Shown here: positions 58,176 to 64,000 of the stretch, in pieces | Layout: each line of letters starts with the position of its first letter | Numbering within the stretch: position 1 is the stretch's first letter | Origin: Trichostrongylus colubriformis | Taxonomy: Eukaryota > Nematoda > Chromadorea > Rhabditida > Trichostrongylidae | Direction of reading: 5' to 3' | Length of the DNA stretch: 64,000 bases | Assembly (NCBI GenBank): GCA_963978905.1 | Contig: OZ022256.1 | Location: forward strand, 41,712,001 to 41,776,000 | Program-made: the position numbers and the translations under genes | Notes under the pieces: model-generated | Seen by the model: the letters and a program-made list of their open reading frames with translations, nothing else | Databases searched by the model: none | Told to the model about the DNA's origin: nothing

Positions 58176-59370
58176 TTTATTGATTATCAGTGTGGAGCGC
58201 ACGCCTTGGAGCCATCTTTGCATTTCTAAAAGGTTCACCTCCGGTTCCTCAGAAGATCTGAAAAGCAATCTTTATCTGTCGAATCAAATAAAGATGTTCC
58301 CTCATATAAAAGCCAGCCTCACTTCATTTGACTCAAGACCATTTGAGTTAAGACAGAAGCCGCACGACGCTCTACATTCGGACATCATATATGAGAGTCT
58401 GCTCTTCTCCTTTGCGTAACACCAACCGTCCTTTGCGTATATCAAGCACTCTTTGGTGACATCAATGCATAACTGAAAAATGACCTCATTTAGTCAAACC
58501 TAGGAGCACTGCCAAGATCGGTCCGGTCATGGCTCTGAGACGAGCGGCCTAACCTCCTTCTTCAGGTATATTAGCTCTAGTTCTCGACGCAAGTCCTCTT
58601 CTGTCAGTGGCAACTCATTCAGCAGTGGCGGCAGATCTTGAGGCAGGTTCGGTTTTGTCACTGGCACAATCTCATTCGACGATTCATTGCAGTAGCCACA
58701 CGTCTTCTCGCAATTCAGCCTCATAGTCTCACGAACGAACGAATCAGTTGCGTTGCACTTTCCAGCTGCCTTCTGCTCTGGGCAACTTCGGAAGATATCC
58801 ATGCAGTGCTAAAGAGCAATCTGATTCAAGCAGAAAAATGTTTTCCCACTTCAGGGAAACTTCCCTCACCCCATCAGTTTCTTCTACGCAAAAGCCACAC
58901 GTTTTCGCACAAGCGTACATCACGTGATAGGTTCTGCTAGGATTCTTCTTCCAGTCCCTCAGCTCACACCACCCGTCATCCTTGTAGTACGCGCACGCTT
59001 TGGAGACATCTCTGCACGTCTGAATAACGATCTCATTTAGTCAAACCTGGGTGTTCTTCCCTTATTCATGCCATCATAGCTCTGAGAGAGCTCGCCTAAC
59101 CTCGGGCTCACGGTATGGGTATGGTGATTGTGAACTGATATGATTCGAAATCTTGTTGTCGACTTTCGTAAGAATCACATCCTCCTAAAATTGGTTTTAT
59201 AATGTACAGTAGGTCCCGTTGAGCTTACACACACCAACCATCCGCTGCCGGTATAAAAGTGGCCTTACCTTCTCCTTGTGCTTTCCACGGCGAAGCTTGA
59301 ACTTGTCTTTGAACTTGTCAGAAAAAGAACTCTGGATAACCAGCGCGAAAATTGCATATAATAGTAGCAT
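58176..59370 (-). CDS. Secreted protein with three ShKT domains and a truncated fourth, six exons (copy B)
   Basis: Paralogue of the gene at 9602-10787 with the same six-exon plan: 59370-59269, 59184-59101, 59019-58870, 58808-58554, 58472-58323 and 58225-58187, all phase 0. The signal peptide starts MLLLYAIFALVIQSSF. All eighteen cysteines of the three ShKT domains are kept. Exon 5 differs from copy A at five positions, four of them synonymous, so selection on the protein is likely. The exon 4 acceptor has moved: the ancestral TTTTGCAG reads TTTAGCAC here, leaving TTTAG three bases earlier and adding one His codon in frame. Exon 6 keeps two cysteines (KCKDGSKACAPH) before the stop, and AATAAA follows at 58176-58181. 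Length about 260 residues. The protein is predicted to be secreted; its target is unknown. Confidence 0.9.
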
Positions 59371-59403
59371 TACTGTCGGTTGTCAGTAGAGTATCCTGGC
59401 CTC

Positions 59404-59410
59404 TTTTATA
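59404..59410 (-). promoter_or_regulatory. TATA box of ShKT gene copy B
   Basis: TATAAAA on the minus strand, 34-40 bases before the start codon, at the same place as in copy A. Confidence 0.7.
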
Positions 59411-59630
59411 CGACTTCGACCGTGCGCTAGTGCATGTTTAAGCGTCTGTTGCCTATCTCAATTATCACAGAACCTTTCCGCTGTGACTCAATTTGCACTT
59501 TTGCTAAAGCTAAAGTGAAGTTTCCAATTTTTACCATAGATAGTACAACATTATCGAGAGAATTCCGAATTCATTGAATGATTTTTCTGCCACATGGAAA
59601 TTCGAATCGAAATAGACACACGCTATACTA

Positions 59631-60181
59631 TTAGGTTGTTCGGAAAGAAATGCGCGTTGAATTTGTCCATTTTTCTCTCATACTTTGAAAGATTCTTTAA
59701 AACAGTTCAATCTATTAGAAAGAGATTTTTATTGTGCATCTTTTCATTTATCTTTGTCTATGTCTACTTGGTTTTTTTCAAAGAAAAAAAAGTTTCAACG
59801 ACTTGAGGCCGACTTCCATGTTCTTCGTCATCCAAGCTTTCATTACCGTTTTTTTTTTTTGACGCTGGAACTTTGCCCGACACTTTATACAGCCAAATCT
59901 TTCTGCAAACATTATACGCATGGCGACAAATATTTACCGCTTATTGCATTGAATCTTGCATTTTTTTGAATTTTTTTTTTTCAAAATTTTGAAAAAAAAA
60001 TTGAAATTCTTTTTTGAATTTTTTCTTCGAAAAAAAAAAACAAGTAGATATAGACAAAAGTATTTCAAAAGATGCGCAATAAAATTCTCTTTCTAACAGA
60101 CAAAACTGTTTTACAAAATCTTTTGTAGTAGAAGAGAAATAGATGGACAAAAAAACGCGTATTTCTTTCCGAACAACCTAA
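59631..60181. mobile_element. 551-bp mariner-type MITE
   Basis: The termini TTAGGTTGTTCGGAAAGAAA at both ends pair for roughly 170 bp, including AAACAGTT and TTAGAAAGAGA inside, and TA flanks both sides (59629-59630 and 60182-60183). Copy A at about 11040-11050 (CGCTACACTGCTGGTATCT) is the uninterrupted site. Poly-T/A runs at 59960-60040 form part of the centre. No coding capacity. Confidence 0.9.
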
Positions 60182-61244
60182 TACTTGTATCTGACTGTGT
60201 GAAGACAAGAGGGACATAGGATGGTAAGAACCCATTTCGGCCACTCTGATATCATTGTATCACGCTACAAAGAAAAGCTCAGGTGCTATCCTGGCTGTTC
60301 CAGAGATCAGAGGCGAACATTGAAACATTGGCTGGTTGTGCAAATCAAATCAAAGATTTCAAGTGTTAAAAAATTCTGTATAGAGGGTAATGTGGCACAA
60401 CTAAATAAAAATAAACAATCACTTTACTTGATTTCTCCATTTACAAATCTATTTGGTTTTGAAACTGCTCAGAGAAAACTTATATGACTTAGCTAAGGGT
60501 TCAGATGATTTGCCCTCGTCCGATCCTAGGAGGATCCTGAAAGGCAAGTGATAAAATACCCGAACGGAAATCTCTAACAGCTCACAGGCCCTCGTCCAAA
60601 GCGACCTAACCGTGAATCAAGTGGAGGCAAAGTGTGCTCTTCCTGGTATCGACGTAGTATTACTGTTGAGGTCGCAAATCTAGTAAAGTTGCATGGGAAA
60701 TATCTCATCGGACGAATGAAACTCATCAGCACCTTACTTTATGTATTTGGCTATGTGTCTCTATTGATGTGTGTATGTATGTTTGCATGTGTGTGTCTGT
60801 TTGACAGGAAAATCACTCGCTTCGCTGCAGTGGTGGAATCCTAAATTTCAAAGTGAATTAATAGAATAAGCTAAAGGAAGCTCAGTGGTGGTGGAACAAC
60901 GGTGAGGCAGCTGAAAAGGAGCCTCGGAAGGTGAATGGCACCAAACTTGCTTCGCCTTTCACGTTGACCCTGGAGCTCTCACACTCTCTAGGTGTGTGAC
61001 GGAGTAGGACGGGGGTGGCAATGGTGGGTGATCCAAGCTGATTACGTTTGATAAGATTCGATAAGGAGCTTCATAAGGCAAATGTCGCCGTGTCCGTTTC
61101 CCTTTTCCAACTGACACTAGAATGTCCACATTCACAGGTATTGATGGCAGGGTACGGAGACCTGTACGGTGATAGTGTAGTCGGGCTCGAGCTTGGAGTA
61201 GGGCGCATGGGCTCGAGCAAGCTCGAGGGATGGTTTTCCTGAAA
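60182..61244. other. Region between ShKT copy B and RTE B1
   Basis: Collinear with 11050-12059. It contains GT-rich simple sequence at 60765-60800 and RTE-tail motifs near 61050. No gene is seen. Confidence 0.5.
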
Positions 61245-62361
61245 GGGTGAGCAGCTCACGAACTGTTCTATGTCTTGAGTAGGCTGATTTCCTTTGATTT
61301 CCCGGTGCTTTGTTAACTGCTTCTGCCCCGGTGGAGTCGATGCCTTTCTCAAAATCGATGAACATGAGGGATAGAGGCATCTCATACTCCTGCGCTACTT
61401 CAGTGAGTCTAGTGACTGTGTGAATGTGACTGATTGTGCTAAACCCTCTCCGAAACCTAGCTTGTCTGGTGGGCCTTGAGTATTCTTCATCTAATGTTCT
61501 GTATGTCTTATTCAAAATGACTGGAGTGAAAAGCTTATAGACCACAGACAGCAGAGAGTTTGCACGATAGTTGCCAATGTCGTGCAGATCCCCCTTCCTA
61601 TATTACAAAAACAGCATAGTCACACTGATGTAATTTCGAAGTTCTCTTTCAACAAACCGAAACGGGGAGTTTCATTCTGATGAATCGATGATCTGATCCC
61701 GTACAGAATTCAAGGAACAGCAGAGACGTCTGTCATGCGAAATCTTTGATTGACGATGTGATCGACCTCATTATGAACTTGTCCAACAAATGACTTCCAA
61801 GTCTATCGTAGAAGAGAATGCTCCGGCAACTGTGATTTGCAATGGATGGTGTTGATTGGCATAATAAATCCAGACAGCTTCTTCTTCTGCTCATAAACTA
61901 AGACAGCTTCTCTTTCTGCTCATAAACACAGATAGCTTCTCCCTTTTGCTCATTCAATCAATTCTGCGACTTCCGATTTCCGGGACGGATCTCATTATTG
62001 AAGTCTCAAACGATGACCTTGAGGATGGCATTCTCGCTTACAAAATTTCTTCAAATCCACATAAAATACTTCGAGCTCACTCTCGTCACAATTTGATGTT
62101 GGTGCCCAGGTGACGAAGTCGGTCAAGGCCAGAAATGAACAACATCCTATCATTCGCAAACTAACTCGGTAGTCAGGTACGAGTACGAATCGGTGTTTAT
62201 GGCCAAATGGTATTGCGGTGTTGCGGGTTGAAGAGAACAAATCCTTCTCTGCCGCTCATGGGGCGATGTCTGTCGCACATGATATTCTTCGTTTGCATCA
62301 TCAGATCCTCAATACTCGATTTATATGCAAGAATTTTAGCGTCAAAAGTGTAGACCGCCAT
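61245..62361 (-). pseudogene. RTE-clade retrotransposon fragment B1
   Basis: The endonuclease start at 62361 reads MAVYTFDAKILAYKSSIEDL, with later pieces such as FVTWAPTSNCDESELEVFYV near 62110. Reverse-transcriptase text near 61545-61290 includes YKLFTPVILNKTYRTLDEEY, ARFRRGFSTISHIHTVTRL and PLSLMFIDFEKGIDS, clearly RTE-like. Frameshifts, stops and missing palm motifs make it inactive. It corresponds to A1. Confidence 0.9.
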
Positions 62362-62914
62362 CTTGGTTCCTCCCGATCTAATCGTCATGCTATAGCCCTG
62401 AAACTATAACAGTCCCTCCCGCCGTGCGGCCTCACCCATCTCTGCCGTATTGGTGGTGCACTCATTATAACAGTATCTGTTTCGGTTTACGGTCATTTCA
62501 GGACTTTCGGTGTCTTGTTTGATGGGGAACCTCCAGTACATCAAGCATAGTCAATCGTTCGCATCTAAAGAAAAGTCTCATGCTCCTATCATCGGAGTTC
62601 ATAGTCATATGGCAATTCATAAATGGGGAATGTTATGATCATAAATCGAGAATGTTATGATACTTAATTGGATGTCCACAGATAACTACAGCCTCGCTCT
62701 CTCTGTCTCAATCCTCTTGCGCTGCGATTCACATTTGCACTTGTATCAATGCTGAATATCCACGTATTGACTTTTTGTTTCAGAAACTCTAAACTGAAAT
62801 ACCTCTGCTATGCTGCCAATACCTAACTAAAATGCATCGAAATTGCATGCAGATTGATGATGGAGTTAACATACAGCTTACGAAGTCTTCCTGTGTATTG
62901 AATAGATTGAATTC

Positions 62915-63536
62915 CTCTGGTTTCTCAGTGCTTTGTTAAGTACTTCTGTCTCAACGGAGTCGAAGGTTTTCTTAGAATCGATGAACATGCACACAGCATA
63001 CGGCATCTTGTGCTCCCACGATACTTGGATGCGTCTAGTAGCTGTGTGGATCTGATCGACTGTACTGAACGCTCCCCGGAACCGCGCTCATCTGAAGGAC
63101 CTGGGCTGCCCTTCAGCTAAAGTTCTGAAAATTATATTCAGGATGACTCGACTGAAAAGCCCATAGAAGCAGAAAGGAGGCGGATTGCACCATAGTTTCA
63201 ATGTCGTGCTAATCCTCCATTCCATACAGCAACACAGTCCTGATGATTTTCCGCGAGGTCGGTGCCCATTTGAACAAGCAGCGTGTAAGAAGTCGGCCAG
63301 CTGTTTATGACCAAATACGGGTTGATGAGAATGTCACACTACCAATGATTTTGTTGCTGCATGTAGCACAGGAAGGATCTACTCCACCCTCCTTCAGTGA
63401 AGTGGTGTGTAGCGGGTGATACCTTCTAGTTTCGGTCACTTCTATGACGTCACACATGATATTCTTGGTTTGCATCACTAGATCCTTAATACTCGCTTCA
63501 TGTGCAAGAACTGGGCGTCAAAGTGTAGACCGCCAT
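62915..63536 (-). pseudogene. RTE-clade retrotransposon fragment B2
   Basis: Collinear with A2 but without the MITE. The endonuclease start is at 63536 and reverse-transcriptase traces lie at 62930-63130. The central endonuclease part is missing. Sequence upstream of the start (63540-63860) matches 13220-13475 and 19370-19700 and looks like the RTE 5' region. Confidence 0.75.
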
Positions 63537-64000
63537 CTCGGTTCTTCTCGATTTAGTCAGCATGTTGGTAGCCCTGAAACAGTAGCAACCTCTCCCTTGG
63601 GCCTTATCCATTTCTAACAATTGGTGATATCCTCATAATTGTAGGATTGCGTTAGAAGGAACTGGAAGTAAGTGCCCTTTCATCATAATAGTACCTGCTT
63701 CAGTTTTCTTTTACATCAGGACCTTCGGTTTTTTGCTTCATAGGAAATCTCCAGTACATCCACCATAGTCAAGCGTTCGCGTATAAAAAAACATCCATGC
63801 TCCTAGCATCGGAGTTCATAGTCATATGACAATTCATAAATCGAGAATGTTATGATACTAAATATGAATGTCCATATACTGCTTCCGCTATTTCGCAACT
63901 GTTTTTTTATTAAAGGGTGACCAGAGTTATTAAATTTCTGTTGTTGAAAGGACAACGCCACTGAGCGAACACCACAATTCATGGATTGATTTTCCTGTTC

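Larger units (their letters stand above)
56190..64000 (+). repeat. Segmental duplication, copy B (partner 7411-19900)
   Basis: Collinear direct copy of A, running off the end of the window. It lacks the inserts at 8793, 13478 and 18356 and has its own MITE at 59631 and a local tandem duplication at 56447-56840. Confidence 0.9.

Overview
The window looks like nuclear DNA from a strongylid nematode, most likely a hookworm or close relative. It is AT-rich, intron-containing and densely packed with degraded transposons. It holds paired genes for secreted ShKT-domain proteins, RTE-clade retrotransposon fragments, a BEL/Pao LTR element, and a mariner whose length and termini fit the hookworm element bandit. 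The organism call is inference; no rRNA or housekeeping gene is present to fix it. Only three host genes can be modelled with confidence, all small, secretory and split by introns. The rest is repeats and unrecognised intergenic DNA.

Layout. 1.5-2.5 kb is one copy of a small duplicated segment whose partner is at 39.6-41.7 kb. 3.3-4.6 kb is a dead mariner. 7.4-19.9 kb is copy A of a large direct segmental duplication whose partner, copy B, runs from 56.2 kb to the window end. Each copy carries a six-exon minus-strand ShKT gene (9602-10787 and 58176-59370) followed by two decayed minus-strand RTE fragments. Copy A has gained a 4.46-kb LTR element and two TTAA-flanked palindromic elements that copy B lacks. 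Copy B has gained a 551-bp mariner-type MITE that copy A lacks.

20-39 kb is intergenic DNA with a Tc1-like relic (22 kb), a GC-rich TATA-bearing repeat (23.5-24.1 kb) and its inverted relative (37.6-39.1 kb), which is split by a Mutator-like insertion. It also has a Harbinger-like MITE (28.7 kb) and a bandit-like mariner (30.4-31.7 kb). 40-45 kb holds a deleted mariner, a two-exon gene for an 82-residue cysteine-rich membrane protein (42253-42960), a rearranged Tc1-like element and a cluster of GC-rich hairpins (45.24-45.39 kb). 45.9-49.6 kb is a diverged tandem array interrupted by a fold-back element. 50-55 kb contains more fold-back and palindromic elements.

No operon or pathway can be read from the window. 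The ShKT proteins are predicted to be exported, and the 82-residue protein is predicted to be membrane-anchored after export. The most informative property of the region is that the duplications provide natural empty sites, which date and delimit many of the insertions from the sequence alone.
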